This document shows positions 36,755 to 46,412 of a stretch of DNA of 64,000 nucleotides, piece by piece. How positions within the stretch are numbered: position 1 is the first letter of the stretch; every line of letters starts with the position of its first letter. Source of the stretch: Companilactobacillus bobalius (GTDB taxonomy: Bacteria > Bacillota > Bacilli > Lactobacillales > Lactobacillaceae); assembly GCF_009764355.1 (NCBI RefSeq), contig NZ_LNUA01000060.1:62001-126000 (forward strand), given 5' to 3'. The notes below the pieces were generated by a model that saw nothing but the letters and a program-made list of their open reading frames with translations, searched no databases and had not been told where the DNA came from. The translations under genes and the position numbers were made by a program.

Positions 36755-36843
36755 GGATTAAACCACCTATTATCTGTTTTTAATAATGTTAATATGATAG
36801 CATTGTAGTAAATATATTGCTGTTTTTGAAAGGAGTTTTTTAC

Positions 36844-37272
36844 ATGGATGATTGTGTTTTTTGCAAAATTATTAACGGAGATATTCCTAGTACTAAAATC
36901 TACGAAGATGATGATGTACTAGCATTCTTCGATATTTCACAAGTTACACCGGGCCACACTCTTGTAGTGCCTAAGAAACATGTTAAAGATATCTTTGCCT
37001 ATGACGAAGATTTGGCTGAACGTGTTTTCAAGAAGGTTCCTATGATTGCACGTGCTATCAAAGCATCAAATCCCAAGATCATTGGTATGAATATCTGCCA
37101 AAACAATGGTGAGATTGCTTACCAAAGTGTTATGCACTCACATATCCATTTAGTTCCTCGTTATTCTAAAGACGATGCCTTTTCAATGCACTGGGGTGAT
37201 AACACTGGTCTAGCTAGTGCTGAAGAATTACAAACTCGTGCTGACAAGATCAAGGAAAACTTGGAGGATTAA
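36844..37272 (+). CDS. hit: HIT family nucleotide hydrolase
   Basis: Histidine-triad protein of 142 aa: N-terminal CVFCKIINGDIPS, the GHTLVVPKKH segment and the triad HSHIHLVPR. Hydrolyses adenosine phosphoramidates or dinucleoside polyphosphates. ATG 36844 follows AAAGGAG; an in-frame start at 36817 has no SD. Divergent to ecsAB; the next gene starts 1 bp after its stop codon. Confidence 0.95.
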   Translation: MDDCVFCKIINGDIPSTKIYEDDDVLAFFDISQVTPGHTLVVPKKHVKDIFAYDEDLAERVFKKVPMIARAIKASNPKIIGMNICQNNGEIAYQSVMHSHIHLVPRYSKDDAFSMHWGDNTGLASAEELQTRADKIKENLED

Positions 37273-37273
37273 A

Positions 37274-37567
37274 ATGAAATTTCTTACTGGATTCGTAGTT
37301 GGTACCATTTCTGGAGTTGCACTTCATTTTGTCCAATCAAAAGATGCGCTATCTAGTGTCAATGATACCAAGATATTTCAGAATATAAAAGATTTTAAGG
37401 ATATATTAACTGACTTACAGAAAAATGCTGCAGTAGTTCCAGAAGTAGTTTCCGGTATTCAAGCAGATTTATCTAACTACTCAGAAAGTATCAAACCAGA
37501 TGTAGAAGAACTTCAGGAATCTATCGCCGAAATGAAATCAAACCTCGACGAGTTAAACAAAGATTGA
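37274..37567 (+). CDS. Small YtxH-like membrane-anchored protein
   Basis: 97-aa protein: a short hydrophobic N-terminus (MKFLTGFVVGTISGVALHF) followed by an amphipathic, coiled-coil-like acidic region, as in YtxH/general stress-type proteins. ATG 37274 has SD GGAGG inside the end of hit, so translation is coupled. Conserved beside hit and prsA in lactobacilli; function unknown. Confidence 0.75.
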   Translation: MKFLTGFVVGTISGVALHFVQSKDALSSVNDTKIFQNIKDFKDILTDLQKNAAVVPEVVSGIQADLSNYSESIKPDVEELQESIAEMKSNLDELNKD

Positions 37568-37584
37568 AGTTAATTATGAAGTTT

Positions 37585-37612
37585 TTGTGATTTTTTCATA
37601 AAATGATAAACT
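37585..37612 (+). promoter_or_regulatory. Putative prsA promoter
   Basis: TTGTGA (37585-37590), 16-bp spacer, TAAACT (37607-37612), 67 bp ahead of the prsA start. Confidence 0.5.
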
Positions 37613-37678
37613 ATTAACGAGTTTTTATGGTAGTCTTTTCAACTGTAGATATATTTATTTAATTAAGGATGTGTAAAG

Positions 37679-38587
37679 ATGAATAAACGATTAACTAAAT
37701 GGATCTTGGCGCTTGCTGGTCTATTTATGATAACTGTAGTTGCTGCTGGATGTTCAAGTAACAAGACTGTTGCTACACTTAAGGGCGGAAGAATTACCCA
37801 AGAAGAATACTACAAGGAAATGAAGAGTTCTTCTCAAGGTAAACAAACACTTCAATCAATGATTATCACAAAAGCCTTTGAGGATCAATATGGTAAGGAC
37901 GTATCAACAAAACAAGTCGACAAGGAATACAACAAATACAAGAGTCAATATGGTTCTTCATTTAGTTCAATTCTTCAACAAAACGGTATGACAACTGCCC
38001 AATTCAAGAAGAATATTCGTACAAATCTTCTTACAAGGGTTGCTTTGAAGAAGAACAAGAAAGTTACAAACAAAGATCTTCAAAAAGAATGGAAGAATTA
38101 CCAACCTAAGATTACTGTTGCTCATATCTTAGTAGCTAAGAAATCAACTGCTGAAGAAGTTATTACTAAACTTCAAGACGGTGGCGACTTCACTAAGCTT
38201 GCTAAAGAATACTCAACAGATTCTGCTACAAAGAACAAAGGTGGTAAGTTAGCAGCCTTTGATAACGATACAACAAGTATTGATTCAGACTTTAAGACAG
38301 CTGCATACAAGCTAAACAAAGTCGGTGATTACACAACAACACCTGTTAAGACAAGTTATGGTTACAGTGTTATCAAGCTTCTTAAGAAACCTGCTAAGGG
38401 TAACATGAAGGATCACGAAGCTGAACTTAAATCTAAGATTTATGCTTCATGGCTACAAGATTCAACAACAATGCAAAAAGTTATTTCTAAGGTATTGAAG
38501 AATGCTGATGTTTCTATCAAGGATAGCGATTTGAAAGATGTTCTTTCAGGTTACGTATCATCATCTTCAACATCAAGCAAAAAATAA
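37679..38587 (+). CDS. prsA: Foldase lipoprotein PrsA (parvulin PPIase)
   Basis: Extracellular chaperone/peptidyl-prolyl isomerase that folds exported proteins at the membrane-wall interface. 302 aa with a lipoprotein signal (VAAGC, Cys25). An N-terminal helical chaperone part precedes a central parvulin domain (about 150-240; VAHILVAKKSTAEEV ... GGKLAAFDN ... TSYGYSVIKLL). The Ser-rich C-terminus ends in KK. ATG start with SD AAGGATGTG. Strong terminator follows. Confidence 0.96.
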   Translation: MNKRLTKWILALAGLFMITVVAAGCSSNKTVATLKGGRITQEEYYKEMKSSSQGKQTLQSMIITKAFEDQYGKDVSTKQVDKEYNKYKSQYGSSFSSILQQNGMTTAQFKKNIRTNLLTRVALKKNKKVTNKDLQKEWKNYQPKITVAHILVAKKSTAEEVITKLQDGGDFTKLAKEYSTDSATKNKGGKLAAFDNDTTSIDSDFKTAAYKLNKVGDYTTTPVKTSYGYSVIKLLKKPAKGNMKDHEAELKSKIYASWLQDSTTMQKVISKVLKNADVSIKDSDLKDVLSGYVSSSSTSSKK

Positions 38588-38597
38588 TTAATTGAAA

Positions 38598-38634
38598 AGA
38601 ACTCTGGATATAACATCCAAAGTTCTTTTTTTTT
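38598..38634 (+). terminator. Terminator of prsA
   Basis: AGAACT-C-TGGAT/ATCCA-A-AGTTCT stem followed by a nine-T run. It lies 10 bp past the prsA stop. Confidence 0.88.
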
Positions 38635-38644
38635 GAGGAAAAAT

Positions 38645-39239
38645 ATGGATTACATTGAATACATTGATAATTTTAAGTTGGAACCTAATCAAAGTTTTAT
38701 AAGTAACGTCAAACGCTTCTATCAAGAAACTGAAACCATATCTACCTTCCATCACGGTCAGATGGTCGCCAAAGAAGCTGTCAGCCTTTCAAAAAAACAT
38801 TCTGAGCAAACTTTACCAGGCAGGACTTCTGCACGATGTCAGCGCATTTATTCCCCAAAATAAACGTCTGTCAATTTCTGAAAAACTACACATTTCTATT
38901 TTAAAAGAGGAACGCCAAGTCCCTCTTCTATTACACCAGAAACTCTCAGCCTATATTGCGCAAGAATGTTTTCAAATTAAAGATCCTTTGATTTTGAATG
39001 CTATCGAATGTCACACCACTTTGAAAAAGAATTTTAACAATTTTGATTTGATTATTTTTTTAGCTGATAAAATTGCTTGGGACCAATCAGGTACCCCACC
39101 TTATTTGAAGGACTTAAACAATGCCTTACAGGATTCACCACGAAAAGCGGCGTTAGTTTATATTGATTATTTATTATCACACAATCCATTGATAATACAT
39201 CCTTGGCTATTGGCGGCTCAAAAACAACTAATCATATAA
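38645..39239 (+). pseudogene. Frameshifted HD-domain protein (YqeK paralogue)
   Basis: Starts ATG 38645 (SD GAGG). Reading frame 1 encodes MDYIEYIDNFKLEP ... TFHHGQMVAKEAV ... SEQTL up to ~38816 and then derails. The +1 frame from about 38818 continues AGLLHDVSAFIPQNK ... LILNAIECHTTLKKN ... FLADKIAWDQSG to the stop at 39239. Removing one C from the CC at 38816-38817 joins both halves into a 197-aa HD protein with all HD residues (HH, HD, H, D). It resembles YqeK in length and layout. A true mutation or a sequencing error cannot be told apart here. Confidence 0.82.
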
Positions 39240-39240
39240 G

Positions 39241-39299
39241 AAAAGCAGTACCAATTGAATTCAGTCACAGATATGACTTGTTCAATTGGTACTGCTTTT
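39241..39299. terminator. Bidirectional terminator between HD relic and yhaM
   Basis: Perfect 19-bp inverted repeat (39241-39259 with 39281-39299), with a small AGTCA/TGACT stem in the loop, T-run on both sides. Convergent genes use it. Confidence 0.9.
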
Positions 39300-39304
39300 T
39301 ATTA

Positions 39305-40243
39305 CTAACTATGTTTATAAAATGAACGATTATCTAATCCAAAGATTCTTTCAGAGAACTTACCTTCTTCAGTTTTATCTAAAGCCTTAGTAATCATATT
39401 GATAGAAGCATCCATCATATCTATATTATGTAAAACTTCAGCCTCCAATATCTTAGGACGCTCAGGTGATCCATATTCAAGCAAGCCATGATGTGACAAA
39501 ATCATATGTCTCAAAAGAATCATATCTTCACTTTCAAGACTAATGTCAAGATCTGTTGCCGCCTTGACGATTTCTTCATCAACAATAGTAATATGACCCA
39601 ACATATTGCCTTCAAAGGTATATTCAATATCCAAGCTACCTGTTAATTCAATAATTTTGCCAAAATCATGTAAGCAAGCTCCAGCTATCAATAGAGCTCG
39701 ATTAATTTGTGGATAGAGATCAGAAATTTTTTCTGCCATGCGTACCATACTCAAAGTGTGAAAAGCTAAACCACCTTGAAAATCATGATGATTACTCTTA
39801 GCGGCAGCACTAGTAAAGAATTGATCATGATACTTTTTAAATAAATACCTAACGATTCTATTCCAGGCACCATTAGTAATTTGTAAAAAGACATCCTCAA
39901 ATTCATTTTCCATATCAGCACGTTTCATAGGTGCCGTTTGGACGAATTGCGACATATCTACAGTATCAGCATCCAGAAGACCTAGACGAGTAATGTTAAC
40001 TTGTGGTTTCCCTTGATACAAATCACGACGACCTTCTAATTGAACAATGGCACCAATATGGTACTTCTTAGCATCATCTTCACTAGCATCCCAATACTTA
40101 CCAGGAATTTGTCCTGACTTATCTTCGAAAACTAATGATAGAAAATTCTTGCCATTTTTGGCTAATCTAAAGTCGGAACGTTTAATAATAACTTCCAAAC
40201 TCATTGTTTCTCCATTGTTAAAATCAATAATATGTTTACTCAC
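39305..40243 (-). CDS. yhaM: 3'-5' exoribonuclease YhaM
   Basis: Processive 3'-5' exonuclease that trims RNA ends (also DNA). 312 aa: N-terminal OB-fold nucleic-acid domain (about 1-95; SLVFEDKSGQIPGKYWD) and an HD domain (about 160-290; LAFHTLSMVRMAEKIS, ACLHDFGKIIEL, RHMILSHHG). Last gene of yhaO-yhaN-yhaM with a 1-bp overlap to yhaN. This triad is conserved in Firmicutes. Confidence 0.95.
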   Translation of the reverse strand: MSKHIIDFNNGETMSLEVIIKRSDFRLAKNGKNFLSLVFEDKSGQIPGKYWDASEDDAKKYHIGAIVQLEGRRDLYQGKPQVNITRLGLLDADTVDMSQFVQTAPMKRADMENEFEDVFLQITNGAWNRIVRYLFKKYHDQFFTSAAAKSNHHDFQGGLAFHTLSMVRMAEKISDLYPQINRALLIAGACLHDFGKIIELTGSLDIEYTFEGNMLGHITIVDEEIVKAATDLDISLESEDMILLRHMILSHHGLLEYGSPERPKILEAEVLHNIDMMDASINMITKALDKTEEGKFSERIFGLDNRSFYKHS

Positions 40244-42672
40244 TAGGCTTCCCCCTTCAATTTTAAGATATGATCCTGTGGCAACGAACTAGGCTCATTG
40301 GCAGTTACATAAATTACTTGGTTATCTTTAGCAATTTTTTGAATCAATTCAAAAACATTCTCTGTTCTTGAGATATCAAAATCAACAAATGCATCATCAA
40401 TTAGAATTGGCAATTTAATTAGGTCAGCTATCTCTGTAACAAAAGCCAAACGTAAAGAAATATACAATTGAACTGTTGTTGCCTGTGATAATTCGTGAAC
40501 ATCAAAGCGGTTTTTAGATTGGCTAAAAACTGCAATATCATTATCGTGAAAATCTATCTTAACATAATTATTATTTGTCAATAAAGCAAAGTACTGTGTA
40601 GCTTTTTGCATCATCTTAGGATAACGATTCTCAGTAGCAATATTTAACATTTCTCGAATCCATTTACTTGCTAAGGTTTTAGACAACCATTCATCATAAT
40701 TTTCAATGATATCAACTTTGTTCTGAGCCAACTGATCAACCACTCGTTGATATTGGGTATTATCCAAAACTTGTTGCATCTGTTCCTTCAATGAACCAAT
40801 TTGGCGACTTAGCTCATTATTCTTATCAGTCAAAGCTTCTTTTCTCATAACCACTTGTTGTAATTCTTTAATCAATTCATCATGATTGGAATATTGTTGT
40901 AATCGTTTTAAGTCATCACCTAAAAAGGCCTTGTCTTGTTTAATTTGATTAATAACTTTTTGATTCTTAACTTGAGCCGTATGCATTTGAACAAAACGTT
41001 CTACACTTACCAATTGATACTTATCAACGATTTGCGATATTTCTGCATTTATTTCCTGCAAACGTTGATTCCGATTATCAGTAATTTCTTGAGTTTCTGA
41101 CTGGTTCTGTTCATTCAAGTCAGCTCGCGCCTTTATTTGATCCAATCTTGTAAAGTACTTTTCGATCTGCTCATTATAATTATCATTTTTATATGACTTA
41201 TCTAAAATGTTTAACTCTAACAAAATGTCATGCCATTTATTTAAATCAACTTCAATTGCTTTAATACCATCGCTCAAACTAGTTTGAGTCGAGCGATAAT
41301 TGGCTAACTGAATAACTGTACTTTGAATATTAACAATACTTTCCCGATTTAGAGATTGATAACCCTTTTGTTTGAGAAAATCATAATTAACCATATTTTG
41401 AGTGGATTTAAGATTATGACTTTGATAAAAGTACCAACCACCACAGCCAATTGCTAAAATAGCAAAAATAACTTTTAACGGATTACCTGTCACCACAGCC
41501 AAAATTATAGCAATACCACAAATCAGCAATGGTAAACTGTTGGTCTTTACATGTTGTTGCGGATTAATTTGGTCCAACTCTTCACTTGATAATGGCCGCA
41601 TATCTTCCGATAATTGTGGATTATTTTGAAATAATTGATCAACTTGTGTATCTACTTTCAACAATTTAGATTTCATATCATCGCGATGAAACTGCAAGTT
41701 TTGTAATTCGAATTTCTGATTGCGAATGTAATCCATACGTTTCTGATTAGCTCTATAATTGATTAACATTTGTTTTTCAACATTATTCAATTGCGCCACA
41801 CGATTTGTTGTTGTCGTCTCTTGCAATGTGCTTAATTCTTGATTGTCAGTTAAGAATTTTTCCCAATCTTCATTACTAATTTGAACATTATTGCCAATTG
41901 GTTGTTTATTTTTCTCTAATTCTTCAAAGCGTTCCCACTTCTTATCTAAATTACGTAAGAAATTTTCCCGTTCACTAACTTGTTTCAATAATTCAGCATT
42001 ACTGTCAAATTCAATTTGAGTCTGCTTAGATTGATCCTTAACCTTCTGATAAGCAACTTGCTGGTTTTCAAACTCCGCTTTTTCCTCAATTAAGTCATCA
42101 CGTTCTTTGAGCTTAGCAATTAAAGGTTGTTTTTGACCTCGACGCTTATAGATATTCTCCGCTGAGATTGTCATTTGATCGGCTGTAGCTAACCATTCTT
42201 TACTTCCCACAGCACCAACAGACATGATCTCTGTTTCTAACTGATTCTCATCTAATCCATAAATGGAAAAAATGTTTTTATCGTCAAAAACATGAGTATG
42301 TTCAAAATCATCTTTAGTAAAACTACCGATAATTTCTTTTAACATGGATTCAGGGACTTGTTGCTCATCATGGAAAAGGGTCAATTCTCCATCACCTTTA
42401 CCATCAACTCTACGAATAGTCCAACTACTATTATCGTCAGCTTTAAATACTAATTCACCACCATATTGACTGCTCGTCTTAGGCTTATATTGTAAATACT
42501 TGTTATCCCCTCTAGCTGATGCAAAGCCAAAGAGAATACTTTTTATAAAATTTAAGAGGGTCGTTTTACCGGCTTCATTGGAACCAAAAATAACTTGATA
42601 ATCTTGTTGAAAGTCAAATTCCTGGTCGACCCATTTACCAAAACCATATATTTTTGCTTTAACTAGTTTCAC
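40243..42672 (-). CDS. yhaN: SbcC/Rad50-like ATPase YhaN
   Basis: 809-aa SMC/Rad50-type protein. N-terminal Walker A FGSNEAGKTTLLNFIKS; long central coiled coil (about 180-650, rich in Gln/Asn/Leu heptads) interrupted by a hydrophobic pair of segments (LPLLICGIAIILAVVTG, about 385-420). The C-terminal half has the ABC signature-like region and Walker B PILIDDAFVDFD. Partner of the YhaO nuclease, 2 bp away. The internal hydrophobic hairpin suggests membrane attachment, unusual compared with SbcC. Confidence 0.9.
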   Translation of the reverse strand: MKLVKAKIYGFGKWVDQEFDFQQDYQVIFGSNEAGKTTLLNFIKSILFGFASARGDNKYLQYKPKTSSQYGGELVFKADDNSSWTIRRVDGKGDGELTLFHDEQQVPESMLKEIIGSFTKDDFEHTHVFDDKNIFSIYGLDENQLETEIMSVGAVGSKEWLATADQMTISAENIYKRRGQKQPLIAKLKERDDLIEEKAEFENQQVAYQKVKDQSKQTQIEFDSNAELLKQVSERENFLRNLDKKWERFEELEKNKQPIGNNVQISNEDWEKFLTDNQELSTLQETTTTNRVAQLNNVEKQMLINYRANQKRMDYIRNQKFELQNLQFHRDDMKSKLLKVDTQVDQLFQNNPQLSEDMRPLSSEELDQINPQQHVKTNSLPLLICGIAIILAVVTGNPLKVIFAILAIGCGGWYFYQSHNLKSTQNMVNYDFLKQKGYQSLNRESIVNIQSTVIQLANYRSTQTSLSDGIKAIEVDLNKWHDILLELNILDKSYKNDNYNEQIEKYFTRLDQIKARADLNEQNQSETQEITDNRNQRLQEINAEISQIVDKYQLVSVERFVQMHTAQVKNQKVINQIKQDKAFLGDDLKRLQQYSNHDELIKELQQVVMRKEALTDKNNELSRQIGSLKEQMQQVLDNTQYQRVVDQLAQNKVDIIENYDEWLSKTLASKWIREMLNIATENRYPKMMQKATQYFALLTNNNYVKIDFHDNDIAVFSQSKNRFDVHELSQATTVQLYISLRLAFVTEIADLIKLPILIDDAFVDFDISRTENVFELIQKIAKDNQVIYVTANEPSSLPQDHILKLKGEA

Positions 42673-42674
42673 GA

Positions 42675-43838
42675 TTACTCTCCAGTATATTTTTGATTAA
42701 TTGTATTTTTAGTCAGTCTAACAATACGTTTTAGAAAATCTGGCTGATTAATATGCTCTCGAATAACATCCGAACTGTAAAGTCTACTATCTAAATCCTT
42801 GATATCATCTAAGTTAATAGACTTTTGTTCTGCCTCATCCCAATATTTTTGATCAATTGCGGCCAATTGAGGATTACTATTATATTTCAAATAAATCTTA
42901 TAAAGAGTACCTGGCATTGCTAGATTTTGTAGTTGTTGTTTTAACTCATTACGATTAATTGTCTTAACAACATCCGCATCCAAATTCTGAGCGTTTTCAA
43001 TTGTTAAGGTCAATAATACATTAGGCTTATCCAAAAATTGTTGTATCTTTTGAATCAATGAGTCTACTGTATCATCTGCAGTAACACTTAAACTGGCTTT
43101 TTCCCACGTATAAATACTACTCTGAACAAATTCTAATTGTGTAGCACCATTCTCAACTGAAACAAGATAAAAGCCTTTAGGAGTTGTTTCGTTTTGATTG
43201 CGACCTTGAATATCGCCTGGATAAACGATCATTGGCTTTTTATTCAAAACCTGGCGCTTATGAATATGACCTAAAGCCCAGTAATCATATCCTTTTTTCA
43301 ATAAATCATTGATTTTAAAGGGAGCATAATTATCATCACCAACACCTGCATGCAAGATGCCAATTTGATAATCTACGCCCTCGCGTTCAGGATAATCTTG
43401 AACGAGATTTTTATTAATGTGTTGTTGATAGTAGCTGAATCCAGCAACGCCAACCTTTTGACCATCTTTAGTGGTCAAAGTTTTTTCTGTGGGTTCTTGA
43501 CCAAAAACTGTCACATTATCAGGAAAGTCGATAACTGAAAAATTACTGCGATAATAATCATGATTACCGTAGACCATCAAGACTTCAATACCAGCTTGCT
43601 TTAACTTTTCAAATTCAGATTTTAAAAACATCTGTGCTTTTAAAGAACTGTCCGTATCATCAAAAATATCTCCCGCTAATATGACAAAATCGACTTCTTG
43701 TTCTAAGGCAACTCGAAAAAGCTTTCGAGCTGCTTCATAAGTTGAAGCCTTTAATTTAGCTTGTAATTCTTTTGAAAAATCACTTATACCCACAAATGGT
43801 GTGTCTAAATGCAAATCAGCTGCATGCAAAAACTTCAT
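42675..43838 (-). CDS. yhaO: DNA repair metallophosphoesterase YhaO (SbcD/Mre11-like)
   Basis: 387-aa nuclease subunit. Metallophosphoesterase motifs: HAADLHLDTPF (I), LAGDIFDDTD (II), VYGNHDYYR (III), LHAGVGD and ALGHIHKRQ (IV-V). The C-terminal part is the capping/partner-binding region. With YhaN it should form an Mre11-Rad50-like complex acting on DNA ends; role inferred from the family. Confidence 0.93.
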   Translation of the reverse strand: MKFLHAADLHLDTPFVGISDFSKELQAKLKASTYEAARKLFRVALEQEVDFVILAGDIFDDTDSSLKAQMFLKSEFEKLKQAGIEVLMVYGNHDYYRSNFSVIDFPDNVTVFGQEPTEKTLTTKDGQKVGVAGFSYYQQHINKNLVQDYPEREGVDYQIGILHAGVGDDNYAPFKINDLLKKGYDYWALGHIHKRQVLNKKPMIVYPGDIQGRNQNETTPKGFYLVSVENGATQLEFVQSSIYTWEKASLSVTADDTVDSLIQKIQQFLDKPNVLLTLTIENAQNLDADVVKTINRNELKQQLQNLAMPGTLYKIYLKYNSNPQLAAIDQKYWDEAEQKSINLDDIKDLDSRLYSSDVIREHINQPDFLKRIVRLTKNTINQKYTGE

Positions 43839-43861
43839 TCTAAAACTCCCCCGTAAAAGAA

Positions 43862-43897
43862 AAGGACTTGAGCAAAATACCTAAGCCCTAAGTCCTT
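43862..43897 (-). terminator. Terminator of the ylbF-type gene
   Basis: AAGGACTT/AAGTCCTT stem with an internal AGGGCTTAGG segment, T-rich on the minus strand. It adjoins the stop codon of the YlbF/YheA gene (43899). Confidence 0.7.
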
Positions 43898-43898
43898 A

Positions 43899-44240
43899 TT
43901 ATTTATCTTGATAAATTTCGGCGATTGGTTTTGAAATGATTTTGTTCAATTCATCCATCATCGAATTCATCTTTTGCTCTTTTTCCATTAAGTTTTGAAT
44001 TTCACTGTAATTTGAAAGTTGATCTGTTAATTCACGCATTGAGTTGATATCATCATCCGTGATTTCTTGGCCTTGCATTTGTTTTTGTTGAAGTTCAAAT
44101 TGTTTGTTTTGAACCTTATCAAAAAGCTTGTATGCTAGGTCGTTAGCCTTAACAGCTTCAAAAGCAAGTTTTAATTCGGAAACTTCTGTTGTCTTTCTTA
44201 AATCTTGTTCAAGTTGATTGGCACTATCATAAATGTTCAT
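43899..44240 (-). CDS. YlbF/YheA/YmcA family protein
   Basis: 113-aa all-helical protein of the Com_YlbF family, with N-terminal NIYDSANQLEQDLRKT and the QNKQFELQQKQMQGQEI helix. Family members (YlbF, YmcA with YaaT) form a complex that affects RNase Y and mRNA maturation in Bacillus. This one resembles the YheA branch. It follows a PBP gene by 9 bp on the same strand. Function in lactobacilli is not established. Confidence 0.88.
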   Translation of the reverse strand: MNIYDSANQLEQDLRKTTEVSELKLAFEAVKANDLAYKLFDKVQNKQFELQQKQMQGQEITDDDINSMRELTDQLSNYSEIQNLMEKEQKMNSMMDELNKIISKPIAEIYQDK

Positions 44241-44249
44241 ACAGTCCTC

Positions 44250-46322
44250 CTATTGACCAAAAAAGTTCTTAATATCATTATACCATTCTGTAGCTTTATT
44301 TTTAACGTTGTTTACGCCATCTTCAATAGATTTTGTAATATCTTTATTTCCAGAATCATCTTTATCCGCTTGAGCCAAATTGGCAGCATCCTTCACTCCA
44401 AAATCAGTACCCTTTGTTTCTGGTAAAATGTTTTCCATCTCATTTTTGAATAAAGCTGCTAGACCATTTTCACTTGTACCTGGTATGAAATGATTTTGAT
44501 CTGTCTTGTCGAAACCGATCCAACTAGCAACGACTACATCTGGAGTATAACCAATCATCCATTGATCCTTTGTACCGTCGTAGCCCCATGAACGGGGAAC
44601 TTCGGTACTGCCGGTCTTACCTGCTATTTGATAACCTGAAGGTTTGGCAGCTTTACCAGTTCCCTCATTGTAAACACCAAGCATCATACTTGTCATCTCT
44701 TTAGCAGTATTCTTACTAATGATCTGTTTAGTTGAATTATTAGTATTATCGACAATCACAGTTCCGGTTGAATCAACAATTTTAGTAATAAAGTGTGTAT
44801 TAGCTAGTTTACCTTCATTGGCAAAAGCAGTATAGGCACGAGCCATTTGCATTGGTGAAACACCATTCTCCAAACCACCCAAAGCTAAAGCCAAATTTTG
44901 ATCATTCTTGTGAATCTTAATTCCAAAATTTTCAACAGAGCTAACACCTTTTTTCACACCAATCTTATCCAATAAAGCTACCGCAGGAACATTTTCACTT
45001 TGGATCAAAGCTTTATACATTGGAATTGATTTTTGATATAAACCATCAGCATTAGTTGGCGTATATTTATTTTTACCAAAACTAGTGATTTCATCAGGTA
45101 ATTCTGAATCATAACTATAGCCATTCTCAATTGCCGGTGTATAAACGGCTAAAGGTTTAATAGTAGAACCTGGCTGTTGTTGCATCTGTGTTGCACGATT
45201 ATAGCCTCTAAAGGTATGATCGCCACGCCCACCAATAACAGCTAAGACACCACCGGTTTTAGGATCTAAAGCAATTGAAGCACCTTGAATCTTAGTACCA
45301 TCACTAGCATTAGCTGGGAAGAGATAACTATTACTGAATGAATCCTGCATATTTGTTTGCATCTTTTGATCTAGGGTCGTGTAAATTTTATATCCCTTAT
45401 TCAAAATATCGTCTTCTTTGAGACCATATTTATTTACAGCCTCAGATATAACAGCATCAAAGAAATATGGATATTTATAAGAACTGCTTTCTGCATAATT
45501 ATCATTTAAGTAAATTGGTGTATTCTTGTAATATGTAGCTTGTGATGAAGTTAATTTCTTATTTTCAACCATTAAATCCAAAACCAAATTACGTCTAGCT
45601 TTCGAATTAGACATACTATCAATCGGATTATAGCTATTAGGAGCTTTTAAGATACCTGCCAAAACAGCACATTCAGCCGGATTTAATTCGGAAGCATTCT
45701 TACCAAAATACTTTTCAGAAGCGTCTTGAACCCCCCAAACTCCATTACCAAAATAGGCGTTGTTTAAATACATCGTCAGAATTTCTTTTTTAGAATAAAC
45801 ATGATTAATTTCGATTGATAAAAATAATTCTTCCCCCTTACGAGAAAGTGTCTGCTTCTGTGTTAAAAGTGAATTCTTTGCCAATTGTTGTGTTAGAGTA
45901 CTACCACCACCGCTAATGCCATGATGTATCAAATAACCTAACGCGGCACGTGCGTAACCTTTAATACTAAAACCAGGGTTAGTCCAGAAAGTACGATCCT
46001 CAGTAGAAATTACCGCATTCTGAATATTTTTAGAAATTTTATCGTAACTAACATATGTTCCTTTATTCGCATATAGCTCCCCTGCATCGTCACCATCTTT
46101 ATCCAAGACTGTCGTTTTAGTCTGCAACGACGACTGCAAGTTTTGTACATTTGAAGTTTTAGCTTTATAAGTCCAAAAACTACTTAAAACTAGTATTGCT
46201 GTTAAAACCAATAAGATAATCCAACGGGTAATTTGGAATCTTTTCCAATACTTTTTAATAAAAGACCAAGCAACTAGTAATTTCGGTTTGAGCCAATCCC
46301 AAAACCTATTTTCATTATTCAT
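44250..46322 (-). CDS. Class A penicillin-binding protein (PBP1A/2A-like)
   Basis: Bifunctional peptidoglycan polymerase of 690 aa. N-terminal cytosolic tail, single TM (about 32-50), glycosyltransferase 51 domain (about 75-260; EDRTFWTNPGF, GGSTLTQQLAKN, KEILTMYLNNAYFG). The transpeptidase domain (about 330-620) has SxxK GSTIKPL, SxN SEN and KTGS. The C-terminal ~60 residues are acidic/Asn-rich and extracellular. In an operon with the YlbF-family gene. Name PBP1A versus PBP2A is not decidable by eye. Confidence 0.95.
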   Translation of the reverse strand: MNNENRFWDWLKPKLLVAWSFIKKYWKRFQITRWIILLVLTAILVLSSFWTYKAKTSNVQNLQSSLQTKTTVLDKDGDDAGELYANKGTYVSYDKISKNIQNAVISTEDRTFWTNPGFSIKGYARAALGYLIHHGISGGGSTLTQQLAKNSLLTQKQTLSRKGEELFLSIEINHVYSKKEILTMYLNNAYFGNGVWGVQDASEKYFGKNASELNPAECAVLAGILKAPNSYNPIDSMSNSKARRNLVLDLMVENKKLTSSQATYYKNTPIYLNDNYAESSSYKYPYFFDAVISEAVNKYGLKEDDILNKGYKIYTTLDQKMQTNMQDSFSNSYLFPANASDGTKIQGASIALDPKTGGVLAVIGGRGDHTFRGYNRATQMQQQPGSTIKPLAVYTPAIENGYSYDSELPDEITSFGKNKYTPTNADGLYQKSIPMYKALIQSENVPAVALLDKIGVKKGVSSVENFGIKIHKNDQNLALALGGLENGVSPMQMARAYTAFANEGKLANTHFITKIVDSTGTVIVDNTNNSTKQIISKNTAKEMTSMMLGVYNEGTGKAAKPSGYQIAGKTGSTEVPRSWGYDGTKDQWMIGYTPDVVVASWIGFDKTDQNHFIPGTSENGLAALFKNEMENILPETKGTDFGVKDAANLAQADKDDSGNKDITKSIEDGVNNVKNKATEWYNDIKNFFGQ

Positions 46323-46412
46323 TGTTTAAATACCTCTGTATAAGAACAAATTTTATCACATTATCGACATATTTTTTAATTTACTCATCATTATTTAAGG
46401 AGAACCCTTTCA

